Source: Ramlibacter sp. WS9 (GTDB taxonomy: Bacteria; Pseudomonadota; Gammaproteobacteria; Burkholderiales; Burkholderiaceae_C). Taken from it: a stretch of DNA of 64,000 bases. Below, in pieces: positions 53,761-61,297 of the stretch. The stretch is from NCBI RefSeq assembly GCF_003797765.1, contig NZ_RKMB01000008.1:62001-126000 (forward strand). Reading direction: 5' to 3'. Numbering within the stretch: position 1 is the first letter of the stretch; every line of letters begins with the position of its first letter. Both the position numbers and the translations under genes were made by a program. Under the pieces are notes generated by a model. The model was not told where the DNA came from. It ran no database searches and saw nothing but the letters and a program-made list of their open reading frames with translations.

Positions 53761-54622
53761 AGGCCCGCGTCACCAGCGAGTGAGGTTTGGCGGTCGGCCG
53801 CAGCACCTTCACCGTCACCGGGATCGGTGGCTCCAATGCAAACACGTCCACCTTGCCGCGATCGGCGGACGCTGCGGTGCAGCCTTCAACCATCGCCACG
53901 CCTACGCCATGGTGCGCCAGCGCGAGGGCCACGTGATACGTTTGCACGGTGATCACGGGTTTGAGGCCCGGCACCTGCTCTCGCAGCACATGGGCCAGCG
54001 TCACACCCAGCGGATCGCGGTTGTCCAGCGCGATGACGGGCAGCGCGGCGAGCTGGGCCAACGTCACCTTGCCGCCGCGGGTGACCCGCGGGCCGAGCAG
54101 CCCCTTGGGCACGATGCACATCACCTGCCGCTCGCCGATCTGCTCCTGTGCGAGCGCGGGGTGGCTGATGGCACTGAAGACGAAGCCCACGTCCGCTTCC
54201 TGCAGCACCAGGGACGAGACGATCTGCGGTGAATGCAGGGCCTCGTGCATGACCTCGATTTCGGGATACTTCTGCCGGAACAGGTGCATCGCTCGCGGGA
54301 ACACCTCGTAGCTCAGAGCCAGCACGGTGAGGATGCGCAACTGGCCCTGGCTCGCGCGCCCGCTTTTCAGGTTCGCGGCCAGGCGCTGCACTTCATCGAG
54401 CTGCGCGAACAGCCGCTCGATATGCGGGTACAGTGTTTGCGCCTCCGCCGTCGGCACCAGGCGCCCCCGCACGCGCTGAAACAACGCGAACCCAAGCTGG
54501 ATCTCCGCGTGCTGCAAGGTGCGGCTCACGGCCGGCTGCGTCACGCTGATCAGGCGGGCTGCAGCACTCACGCTGCCGGTGAGCATCACCGCGTTGAAGA
54601 CTTCGATGTGCCGCAGTCGCAT
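53720..54622 (-). CDS. LysR family transcriptional regulator
   Basis: This 300-residue regulator starts at 54622 (MRLRHIEVFNAVMLTGSVSAA). The helix-turn-helix is in SVSAAARLISVTQPAVSRTL, and the ligand-binding domain follows (LRILTVLALSYEVFPRAMHLF). It is convergent with the dadA-like gene, overlapping it by 41 bases. It probably controls the amino-compound uptake and oxidation genes, but its own divergent neighbour is only a small reading frame. Confidence 0.92.
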   Translation of the reverse strand: MRLRHIEVFNAVMLTGSVSAAARLISVTQPAVSRTLQHAEIQLGFALFQRVRGRLVPTAEAQTLYPHIERLFAQLDEVQRLAANLKSGRASQGQLRILTVLALSYEVFPRAMHLFRQKYPEIEVMHEALHSPQIVSSLVLQEADVGFVFSAISHPALAQEQIGERQVMCIVPKGLLGPRVTRGGKVTLAQLAALPVIALDNRDPLGVTLAHVLREQVPGLKPVITVQTYHVALALAHHGVGVAMVEGCTAASADRGKVDVFALEPPIPVTVKVLRPTAKPHSLVTRAFTRCMAQALAQLD

Positions 54623-54754
54623 GGTGCGGATTATGGGCCGGCTCATCCATTGCCGGAATCCTCCCACCCGGCTTGGGGCCTTGATCCGTCACGAGCCCGC
54701 CACACTCGCTGCCCATACTCGCAGACTGTTGCAAAGCACGGAGAACAAAGAGTG

Positions 54755-54967
54755 ATGAACGAACCCAGGACCGCATCGATGTTGCAGCGTTTGCCGGTGA
54801 TCCTCGCGGTGACGGCCGCCTCCTACGGGCTGGTGTCGCAAGCCCAGGCCCAGCATACCCAGCGCGACAGCCGGGCGCGCCAGGCCGTGGCGGGGGCGGC
54901 TTCTGCCGCTGCCGCTGCGGCTACGGCGCCGGAAAGGATGCGCGGGGAAGTGGCGCTGCAGGACTGA
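54755..54967 (+). CDS. Putative small exported protein
   Basis: This 70-residue frame begins MNEPRTASMLQRLPVILAVT and has a hydrophobic core followed by SQAQAQ, like a signal peptide. The rest is Ala-rich and hydrophilic. A terminator-like hairpin follows. It is too short and simple to assign, and it could be a non-coding GC-rich frame. It lies divergent from the LysR gene. Confidence 0.4.
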   Translation: MNEPRTASMLQRLPVILAVTAASYGLVSQAQAQHTQRDSRARQAVAGAASAAAAAATAPERMRGEVALQD

Positions 54968-54989
54968 AAGCTCCTTAGCGCGCGAAGAG

Positions 54990-55010
54990 AGCCGCCTTTG
55001 GGCGGCTTTG
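54990..55010 (+). terminator. Terminator-like hairpin
   Basis: AGCCGCC pairs with GGGCGGCT around TTT and is followed by TTGC, a weak T run. It lies between the small exported frame and the convergent small membrane protein gene and may serve both. Confidence 0.5.
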
Positions 55011-55015
55011 CACTT

Positions 55016-55198
55016 TCAGCGGCCGGAGCTCTTGCGCTGCCTGGCGCGCCGCACCTGCCGGCTCTGGCCTTTGGCCGCTTCCAGTGCGGCTTTGTCCGCC
55101 CGCTTCTTGCGCCACTTCTTGCCGAGCACCCGCGCCACCGCAAAGGTAACGACAAAACTCAAAAGAGCGAAAAGGATGGCGGCGATACTGGGTGTCAT
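55016..55198 (-). CDS. Small single-pass membrane protein
   Basis: This 60-residue protein starts at 55198 (MTPSIAAILFALLSFVVTFA). It has one transmembrane helix followed by a strongly basic tail (VLGKKWRKKRADKAALEAAK and so on). The type is seen as small hypothetical proteins in related bacteria. No function is known; the basic tail would lie in the cytosol. Confidence 0.6.
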   Translation of the reverse strand: MTPSIAAILFALLSFVVTFAVARVLGKKWRKKRADKAALEAAKGQSRQVRRARQRKSSGR

Positions 55199-55340
55199 GG
55201 GGTCGCTAGCGTACACCCAGCGGGTCGGCCCCGGAACCATCCCATTCACATTCAGCTTCCACGGCTTCGAGTCCAGACATAATTGGCGAACGGACAAGCG
55301 GCCATCGGGGTTCGCGGCCCCCTGGAATGGAAATGTTCGA

Positions 55341-56333
55341 ATGGTTTACTTGATCAGACAACTGGCGTGCCTCGTCGCCGCCCTGCTTCCCCTTGCATCG
55401 AACGCCCAGGGCCGGCCTGAACCCGGTGACGCCGCTGCGCCTGCGGCGCACAGGCTCGTTGTGCCGGTCGAACCCGGCGGTGGCATCGATGCCGTGGCGC
55501 GCCTCCTGGCCAACGCCTGGTCGACCGAGATGTCCTTGCCGACCATCGTCGTCAACAGGCCCGGCGCCAGCGGGAATATCGGGACCGCCAGTGTCGCCAA
55601 GAGCAAACCCGATGGGCAGACCCTCCTTGTGACCGGTGTGGGGCACATCACCAGCGCCATGCTGCATGAGAACCCTGGCTACCACCCCTTCGAGGATTTC
55701 ACGCCCATTGCGCGATTTGCCACCGCGCCGAACGTGATGCTCGTGAGCGATGCACTCAAAGGCATGCCCCTCGCGCAGATCCTTTCGGATCCGCGATCGA
55801 GAAACCAGGGATTCTCGTACTCGTCCGCCGGCTATGGCCACAGCTCCCACATGGCCGCGCACATTTTCGCGACGCAGACGGGCGTGAAATGGCTCCATGT
55901 GCCCTTCAAGGGCACCAGCCCCGGCCTTCGAGCGCTGCTCGCCGGCGAAACGCACATCATGTTCGTGACGCTGGGTTCGGTCCAGGCCGCGTTGGCCACC
56001 CATCGGGTCCATGCCGTGGCGGTGACCCATCACGAGCGGCTGCAGGTGTTGCCGGACGTCCCCACCCTGTCGGAACTCGGGATCAAGAACGCCGAGTTTG
56101 CCCAATGGTATGGAATGTTCGCGCCGCGAGGCACGCCCCCTTCCGTGGTCAAATCGTTGTCCGAAGCGGCGGTGGGCGCGTTGAAGGGTTCCGCAATGAC
56201 CCCGCAGTTCAAAACGCAAGGTCTCGAGCCGGCACCGTTGCGCCACGATGAATTCGAGCGATTCCTGAAGGCCGAAAGCCGCAGGCTCGAAAAGATGCTG
56301 GACAACCGGACGATCGACCGCCCCGTGAATTGA
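55341..56333 (+). CDS. Bug-family (TctC-like) periplasmic binding protein
   Basis: This 330-residue exported protein starts at the ATG at 55341 (MVYLIRQLACLVAALLPLAS) with a signal peptide ending SNAQG. Family segments are LVVPVEPGGGIDAVARLLAN, VVNRPGASGNIGTASVAKS and YSSAGYGHSSHMAAHIFA. Its sequence is far from the tctC pair at 39 and 43 kb. It is first in a three-gene run whose next genes are a nicotianamine-synthase-like enzyme and an ATP-grasp protein, an unusual setting. It may bind the product or a precursor, or be a coincidental neighbour. Confidence 0.88.
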   Translation: MVYLIRQLACLVAALLPLASNAQGRPEPGDAAAPAAHRLVVPVEPGGGIDAVARLLANAWSTEMSLPTIVVNRPGASGNIGTASVAKSKPDGQTLLVTGVGHITSAMLHENPGYHPFEDFTPIARFATAPNVMLVSDALKGMPLAQILSDPRSRNQGFSYSSAGYGHSSHMAAHIFATQTGVKWLHVPFKGTSPGLRALLAGETHIMFVTLGSVQAALATHRVHAVAVTHHERLQVLPDVPTLSELGIKNAEFAQWYGMFAPRGTPPSVVKSLSEAAVGALKGSAMTPQFKTQGLEPAPLRHDEFERFLKAESRRLEKMLDNRTIDRPVN

Positions 56334-56353
56334 CTCTTCCTCGCAATCCGCAA

Positions 56354-57163
56354 ATGAACACCTGGTCGACCCGGCTGCAACAAACCCTGGCAGATGCTTC
56401 CCAGTTCACGCCGATGGAGGCCATCGGCAAACTTGCGGACCTGGCGTTCGAAGTGAGCGAGGAGGAAGCCGATGCCTTTCTGGATGCCCACCCGGAATGC
56501 TTCGAGCACTTTTCCTTGCTCAACCGGTTTTATTACCAGCACATCGTTGCAATGGAAACCGAGGAGTGCGAACACATCCTGTCGCAAGCCGGGCGAGGCG
56601 GCAAGACATTCAGGGAACTCGCCGGGGAACGGGGCCTCGTCTCGTACGAGCGAAACGCCGACATGTTCAACCATGTCGACCTCACGAACTGCGAAACCTT
56701 CGTCATGGTGGGTTGCGGCCCGCTGCCGGTCACCGCGCTGCAGGTCCTGGATCGCTCCAGCGTCCAGAACGTCGTGTGCCTGGACGTGTCCGAAAAGGCC
56801 ATCGACGCGGACAACCGGCTCAAGGCGGCCCTGGGCCTGGACAGGTTGCACCCCCGACTGTCGAACGGTACGGATTTCGATTTTGGGCCGGCCAGCGTCA
56901 TCTACATCGCGAACATGGTGATGCCGAAGCTGGACGTCGTGAAGCAGGCACTGCGAACGTCCGCGGCGAACGCCCAGCTGGTCGTGCGCGAACCCTACAG
57001 CCTGGGCCGGTTGTGGACCGAGCGCGTGGAACCTGAGCTGGCGGGCTTGGTCAAAGTCACCGGTAAGGGCCCCGTCTCGCGGCACCTGTCGAGAGACGTT
57101 TACATGCAAAAAGGCGGGTCGCGGCTGCCCACCCCGCTGCCGCCGCCTGAGAAGCCGTCTTGA
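56354..57163 (+). CDS. Nicotianamine synthase-like / SAM-dependent enzyme
   Basis: This 269-residue protein has an N-terminal helical half (MNTWSTRLQQTLADASQ, then HFSLLNRFYYQHIVAMETEE) and a Rossmann-like half. The motif FVMVGCGPLPVTAL (117-129) strongly resembles the GPLP motif of nicotianamine synthases and CntL-type enzymes, which transfer the aminobutanoyl group of SAM. CLDVSEKAIDADNRL is the expected ribose/acidic strand. A class I methyltransferase is the alternative. The ATG at 56354 is used; a TTG at 56330 overlapping the previous stop as TTGA is possible. It overlaps the next gene by TTGA. Confidence 0.72.
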   Translation: MNTWSTRLQQTLADASQFTPMEAIGKLADLAFEVSEEEADAFLDAHPECFEHFSLLNRFYYQHIVAMETEECEHILSQAGRGGKTFRELAGERGLVSYERNADMFNHVDLTNCETFVMVGCGPLPVTALQVLDRSSVQNVVCLDVSEKAIDADNRLKAALGLDRLHPRLSNGTDFDFGPASVIYIANMVMPKLDVVKQALRTSAANAQLVVREPYSLGRLWTERVEPELAGLVKVTGKGPVSRHLSRDVYMQKGGSRLPTPLPPPEKPS

Positions 57164-59070
57164 ACGCGCCCCACGCCGCCGCGCGGCCGGCACCGAAGAC
57201 CGTCACGATCGAGCGCCAGAGCGACCTGTTCGGCCTCGACAAGTCGTTTGCGCAGCCCAGCGTTGTGTCGGTGCTGATCGTGGCTGACGTGCCGGTAGCC
57301 CGTGGTGGCAAGTCCAGGCTGACAGCGTTGCTCGATCGACTGCGCGGCGGTGCGCCTGCTGCTGCGGCGCGACGGGATCGCTCTCTGCCCGAGATGATCT
57401 GCGACGCGGCGTGCGATCTGTTGCGCGGGCAGGGGCTGCCTGTTTTCGCCAAACCGCAATGCCAGAGGATCGCGCAGCGCAAGTTCCAGCTGCGCATCCC
57501 CACGGTAAGCGGTGCCCATGCGCTGACCCGCGCACTGGTGACCGGCTTGGCGAGCCTGGCCAACGCGGCCCTGGCCGGAAACCCGACGGCCGACGTCGTG
57601 CGCAATCTTGAAGAGCTGCTCCGGCAGATCAAGGCGATCACGCCCAAGGGCCGAAACGCCATGCCGTTGCTGGCCACGGCCGATGCGCGAGGCATCCCCT
57701 GGGACCGCTTGGCTGGCAACGTCTACCGTCTTGGCCAGGGCGCCAAGTCCCGATGGTTCGACAGTTCCATCACCGATCGCACCCCGAGCATCTCCGTGGG
57801 ACTGGCGAGGGACAAGCAAGCAACCGCGTCCGTGCTGCGCAGCCTGCGACTGCCCGTTCCGGACCACATCCTGGTTCACACGGAACCCCAGGCGCTGGCG
57901 GCCGCCGAGAAAATCGGTTTCCCGGTGGTCGTCAAGCCTGCCAACCTGGACCGGGGCTTGGGCGTGGTGTCCGGCTTGCGTGACAACCGCGGTGTGGCCA
58001 AAGCGTTCCAGGCGGCGGCGGCGTTGAGCAAATCCGTCCTGATCGAAAAGCACTTCGAGGGCCAGGACCACCGGGTGCATGTGTTCGAGGGCGAGGTCTA
58101 CAAGGTCAGGCACCGCATTCCCGGCGGCGTGACCGGCGACGGCCTTTCCACAATCGAAGACCTGCTGCGCCAGCTCAACGCCGATCCGGCAAGAGGCCCG
58201 CGCGGCAGCGGGTCGAACAAGGTGATCATCGACCTGGACGACGAGGCCCTGGACCTGCTCGGGCAGCAGGGCCGCGAGCCCACTTCGGTTCCGCCGGCCG
58301 GCCAGTTCGTTCAATTGAGGAGGATCGCCAACGTCTCGGTCGGGGGTGTTTCGCATGCTGTTCCGATAGAGAACGTCCATCCGGACAATCTGGCGATGGC
58401 GGTGCGCGCCGTGCAGGCCCTGAGGCTGGACCTCGCCGCGGTGGACTTGCTCATCCCTGACATCAGCCGCTCCTGGGTCGACGTGGGCGCGGCCATCTGC
58501 GAGGTCAACGCGCAGCCCCAGTTTGGCGAGGATGCGCCCGAGTTGATCTTCGCGAAGATCTTCCCGGACGGCGGGCGAATTCCGATTGCGGTCGTCGTCG
58601 GAAACCCGCTCGACGTCGACTGGGTCTACGAACTGCGCAAGCGCGTTCAGGCGGCGGGCAAGCGCCTGGGGTTCTGCTCGCCACTGGGGCTGTGGATCGA
58701 CGAACAGTCTGTCGATACGGCGTCGCCGCTGGATGTTTTCAACGCGGCGGCGCTGTTGATAGGCAACCAGGCCGTCGACGCGCTGCTGTTGATTGCGGAC
58801 GATTCGCTGCTGCGTCACGGCCTTCCGTCGGCGCATCTGGACGCCGTGGCGCTGACGGGAAAGAGTTCGTCCGCACGGTTGCCGCAACTCGTCGCCATGC
58901 TGTCGCAGCACAGCAAGCAGGTATTGGCAGACCCGGAAGTCGAGCCGACGCTTTGGGCTGAATGCCGCGCGCGCTGCGAAGATTGCAGCAGTTCCACCGT
59001 CGATGAGATATCCAACCGGCTGCTCGCGCTGTTGAGCGGGAGCGATTTGCGTCTGCCAGATCGGCTCTGA
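57160..59070 (+). CDS. Cyanophycin synthetase-like ATP-grasp protein with degenerate Mur-ligase half
   Basis: This 636-residue protein starts at TTG 57160, overlapping the previous stop as TTGA. Residues 1-215 resemble the CphA N-domain and end NVYRLGQGAKSRWFDSSITD. The ATP-grasp domain (about 216-460) has VVVKPANLDRGLGV (Lys259), IEKHFEGQDHRVHVF and the metal-binding EVNAQPQF (Glu448, Asn450). After GRIPIAV, where CphA has the Mur P-loop GTNGKTTT, it reads VVGNPLDVDW; the C-terminal Mur domain is missing. So only the ATP-grasp site looks active. It would join an amino group to a carboxylate via acyl phosphate. The substrate is unknown. Confidence 0.78.
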   Translation: MNAPHAAARPAPKTVTIERQSDLFGLDKSFAQPSVVSVLIVADVPVARGGKSRLTALLDRLRGGAPAAAARRDRSLPEMICDAACDLLRGQGLPVFAKPQCQRIAQRKFQLRIPTVSGAHALTRALVTGLASLANAALAGNPTADVVRNLEELLRQIKAITPKGRNAMPLLATADARGIPWDRLAGNVYRLGQGAKSRWFDSSITDRTPSISVGLARDKQATASVLRSLRLPVPDHILVHTEPQALAAAEKIGFPVVVKPANLDRGLGVVSGLRDNRGVAKAFQAAAALSKSVLIEKHFEGQDHRVHVFEGEVYKVRHRIPGGVTGDGLSTIEDLLRQLNADPARGPRGSGSNKVIIDLDDEALDLLGQQGREPTSVPPAGQFVQLRRIANVSVGGVSHAVPIENVHPDNLAMAVRAVQALRLDLAAVDLLIPDISRSWVDVGAAICEVNAQPQFGEDAPELIFAKIFPDGGRIPIAVVVGNPLDVDWVYELRKRVQAAGKRLGFCSPLGLWIDEQSVDTASPLDVFNAAALLIGNQAVDALLLIADDSLLRHGLPSAHLDAVALTGKSSSARLPQLVAMLSQHSKQVLADPEVEPTLWAECRARCEDCSSSTVDEISNRLLALLSGSDLRLPDRL

Positions 59071-59326
59071 AAGAGCCGGCACTGGCGAGCGCCGGTGGAT
59101 CGTTAGCCGCCATAGCACCAACATCCTGGTCATCTTCGACTTGGTAGAGCGAGAGTCCCCAACCGCCTGCCGGATCGTCCACCGGGCCATGGGCGACGAC
59201 CACTCCCTTTTGGAGGAGATCGTTGAGGAAGGCTCTGTGCTCCTGCATCAGACTGACTTCCGCATGGGTCATGGTGGCGAGAAAGTCAGCGCGGGGTGGA
59301 AGGAATTTGGCCAGGCAGTATTTCAT
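58739..59326 (-). CDS. YciI-related protein with an antisense-derived tail, probably damaged
   Basis: Residues 1-86 read as a YCII-domain protein (MKYCLAKFLPPRADFLATMT, then GVVVAHGPVDDPAGGWGLSL and VEDDQDVGAMAANDP). The normal last 10-15 residues of the domain are replaced. From about 59069 the frame continues for about 110 low-quality residues antisense to the end of the ATP-grasp gene. This looks like a 3' truncation at a junction with that operon. The start overlaps the TetR gene end by 41 bases. YCII proteins are small dimeric enzymes or binding proteins; activity here is doubtful. Confidence 0.5.
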   Translation of the reverse strand: MKYCLAKFLPPRADFLATMTHAEVSLMQEHRAFLNDLLQKGVVVAHGPVDDPAGGWGLSLYQVEDDQDVGAMAANDPPALASAGSFRADLADANRSRSTARAAGWISHRRWNCCNLRSARGIQPKASARLPGLPIPACCAATAWRRVAATVRTNSFPSAPRRPDAPTEGRDAAANRPQSTAARRRPGCLSTAPPR

Positions 59327-59954
59327 GTCGGTTTCCAAGTGAACAGAGAATGTTTGCGAGCGAACTTCCCGCCTCTGCCAAAACTGAAGGGTTCCTCGTT
59401 ACGCGAGCGCTTACCAGCGCTCCTTCGTACGTCATCAAAATCATCTCCGCCATCTCCGCCATCACCGCCATCACCGCCCTCCGCGCCGGGCGAGTTTCGA
59501 GCAGGCAACTCTCGATCGTGTTTCGCCAAGTCGCATAAATGCTTTCGCACTGCGTTCGAATCGCATCGTCGCCGCCGAAGTTGTCAAGCGCGACGGCGGC
59601 CACCGGGCATCCATATGAGGAAAGGTCTGCGTTCATCGAGCTGGCCAGCTGCCCGAACAGTGCTACGACCTTTTCCTGGAGAGGTCTCTCGCCGGCAAAT
59701 GCGTGGCGCAAAAGTGTGGCGGTTTGAGCCCTTGCGATCTCGAGACCCGCGGCGACTATTTCCGCCTTGCCACCGGGAAAATGGTAGTACAGCGACCCGC
59801 GCGGCGCACCGCTGGCCGCGATCAACTCGTTGAGGCCCGTCCCATGGAAGCCATTGCGCCCAAGCAACTCGTAAGCAACACGGGCCAGCGACGCCTTGGT
59901 GTGGAATCCCTTGGCCAAAGAGGCTCCGCGGCGAAGACCGAGGCGCTTGGTCAT
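59286..59954 (-). CDS. TetR family transcriptional regulator
   Basis: This 222-residue repressor-like protein has the N-terminal helix-turn-helix (LARVAYELLGRNGFHGTGLNELIAASGAPRGSLYYHFPGGK). The C-terminal domain includes SSYGCPVAAVALDNFG, like LfrR/YxaF-type members. The sequence RRAVMAVMAEMAEMILM is encoded by a 9-bp tandem repeat. It overlaps the MarR gene stop as ATGA and the YciI-like start by 41 bases, so three genes are coupled. The ligand and targets are unknown. Confidence 0.9.
   Translation of the reverse strand: MTKRLGLRRGASLAKGFHTKASLARVAYELLGRNGFHGTGLNELIAASGAPRGSLYYHFPGGKAEIVAAGLEIARAQTATLLRHAFAGERPLQEKVVALFGQLASSMNADLSSYGCPVAAVALDNFGGDDAIRTQCESIYATWRNTIESCLLETRPARRAVMAVMAEMAEMILMTYEGALVSARVTRNPSVLAEAGSSLANILCSLGNRHEILPGQIPSTPR
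59442..59477. repeat. 9-bp tandem repeat inside the TetR gene
   Basis: Two CATCTCCGC units and two CATCACCGC units follow one another without gaps. They encode the MAVMAEMAEM segment on the minus strand. Because 9 is a multiple of three, length changes would keep the frame. Confidence 0.75.
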
Positions 59955-60397
59955 GGATTCGTTGCTGACATGCGCGCCGAGCAGTCCTCAAGGAGCGCGT
60001 GCATCGCACTCACATTTCGGCCTCCGAGCAACTGATGCACTCTGGCCTGCGCGCTGTTCCAGCGAGGCAGGCCTTCCGCACACTTCCTGCGGCCGGCGGC
60101 GGTGATCGACACGCTTCGTGTGCGTCCGTCAATGCCCGGGGCCAGAGCCAACCATCCGGTCACGATGAGCGGCTTGAGGCTGCGCGTCAACGTTGACGGG
60201 GAAAGCGACATCGCTTCTGCCAGGTCACAGGGGCGCATCGGCCCATGTGACAGAACTTCGGTCAACAACGAGTACTGCGTGGTTCCGAGACCTACCTTGC
60301 CGAGCTCGGCGTCATAGTAGTGCGCCACGACGCGCGCTAGTTGGTGCAGCTTTGTGTCCGTGCAATCCAGCGACGGGAGAGACGTCAATGCCATCAT
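59951..60397 (-). CDS. MarR family transcriptional regulator
   Basis: This 148-residue winged-helix protein has a typical MarR core: TQYSLLTEVLSHGPMRPCDL, then AMSLSPSTLTRSLKPLIVTG and the wing GIDGRTRSVSITAAGRR. Two adjacent ATGs (60397, 60394) fit the family length; an upstream TTG at 60418 is less likely. Its stop overlaps the TetR start as ATGA. It lies 60 bases downstream of another TetR gene on the same strand. Confidence 0.88.
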   Translation of the reverse strand: MMALTSLPSLDCTDTKLHQLARVVAHYYDAELGKVGLGTTQYSLLTEVLSHGPMRPCDLAEAMSLSPSTLTRSLKPLIVTGWLALAPGIDGRTRSVSITAAGRRKCAEGLPRWNSAQARVHQLLGGRNVSAMHALLEDCSARMSATNP

Positions 60398-60457
60398 TGC
60401 GATACGGTCGTTCAGCAATCAGTCGACATTCAGCGACTCCAAGGCGGTCGCGCGCCG

Positions 60458-61048
60458 TCAGGACGCTTTGGATGGCTTTGCCGGAGCCTCGTCCAGCAAG
60501 TGCGTTTGGTCGATGAAGCGGCGGCTCGAGGCCAGGATTTCTTTGCGGGTACGCTCGGATTCAACGGCCCGGGACAGGACCAGTGCGCCGACGCACTGGG
60601 CAATCAGCGCCCACGCCGCATCAGGGTCGCCGATGCGCGAGCTCCAGCTTTTTTGCAAGCGCTTCAAGCCCTCTTCGACCGTCGTACGCACCTCGGGTCC
60701 CGCTCTTGCGATCTCCGGTCCCAACGCAGGCAGGACACATCCGGATTCCGGGTGCAGGGCGTGAGACGAACTCAGATAGCTGCGCAACCGTTTCGCGACG
60801 TGGTCGGGCGGCGAGTCCTCGTCGCCCGCCAGCATGTCGGCGCTGTTCGAGATCTCGTGTTCAATGAGCTCGGCAAATAGCGCTTCCTTCGACGGGAAAT
60901 GACCGTAGAAGGCGCCCCCGGTCAGGCCGATGCTTTTCATCAAGTCATCGACGCCCGTGGTCCCGAAGCCGCCCTTCTTTGCGATGGAACGGGCATTCGC
61001 GAGCAGCTTCTTGCGGGTTTCCTCTTTGTGCGTGGTCGGATAGCGCAT
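60458..61048 (-). CDS. TetR family regulator, likely of the adjacent acyl-CoA genes
   Basis: This 196-residue regulator begins MRYPTTHKEETRKKLLANAR. The helix-turn-helix is in GGFGTTGVDDLMKSIGLTGGAFYGHFPSKE. It is divergent from a thiolase/acyl-CoA dehydrogenase operon. An operator-like sequence lies before its own start, and a matching one lies before the thiolase gene, which suggests it represses both and responds to an acyl-CoA or fatty acid. Confidence 0.9.
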   Translation of the reverse strand: MRYPTTHKEETRKKLLANARSIAKKGGFGTTGVDDLMKSIGLTGGAFYGHFPSKEALFAELIEHEISNSADMLAGDEDSPPDHVAKRLRSYLSSSHALHPESGCVLPALGPEIARAGPEVRTTVEEGLKRLQKSWSSRIGDPDAAWALIAQCVGALVLSRAVESERTRKEILASSRRFIDQTHLLDEAPAKPSKAS

Positions 61049-61090
61049 GGATGAGCCTCAGCAGAATCGTGGAGTACCCATCATAACATA

Positions 61091-61108
61091 CCGATCGTTT
61101 GGTAAACG
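61091..61108 (-). promoter_or_regulatory. Candidate TetR operator 1
   Basis: On the minus strand CGTTTACCAAACGATCGG shares 15 of 18 bases with the site at 61219-61236. The core CGTTTA-N-CAAACG is nearly palindromic. It lies 42 bases upstream of the TetR start. Confidence 0.6.
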
Positions 61109-61218
61109 CGCGTATTTCCAATTTGGACTGGCCAGACGTGACACCTAGGGTTTTCCCCTGCACAAGACATCGCCAGACCAAGTTGACTCTGCCCCGCCGC
61201 ACGCCTATAGTTCGGCAT

Positions 61219-61236
61219 CGTTTAGTAAACGTTCGT
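61219..61236 (+). promoter_or_regulatory. Candidate TetR operator 2
   Basis: CGTTTAGTAAACGTTCGT contains the perfect palindrome CGTTTA-G-TAAACG. It lies 61 bases upstream of the thiolase ATG. The shared sequence on both sides of the divergent gap supports joint repression by the adjacent TetR protein. Confidence 0.65.
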
Positions 61237-61297
61237 TAGTTTATCTAAAACGACGATCGACGAAACGCGCCCCACCTGAACCCACTGGAGTCTGACC

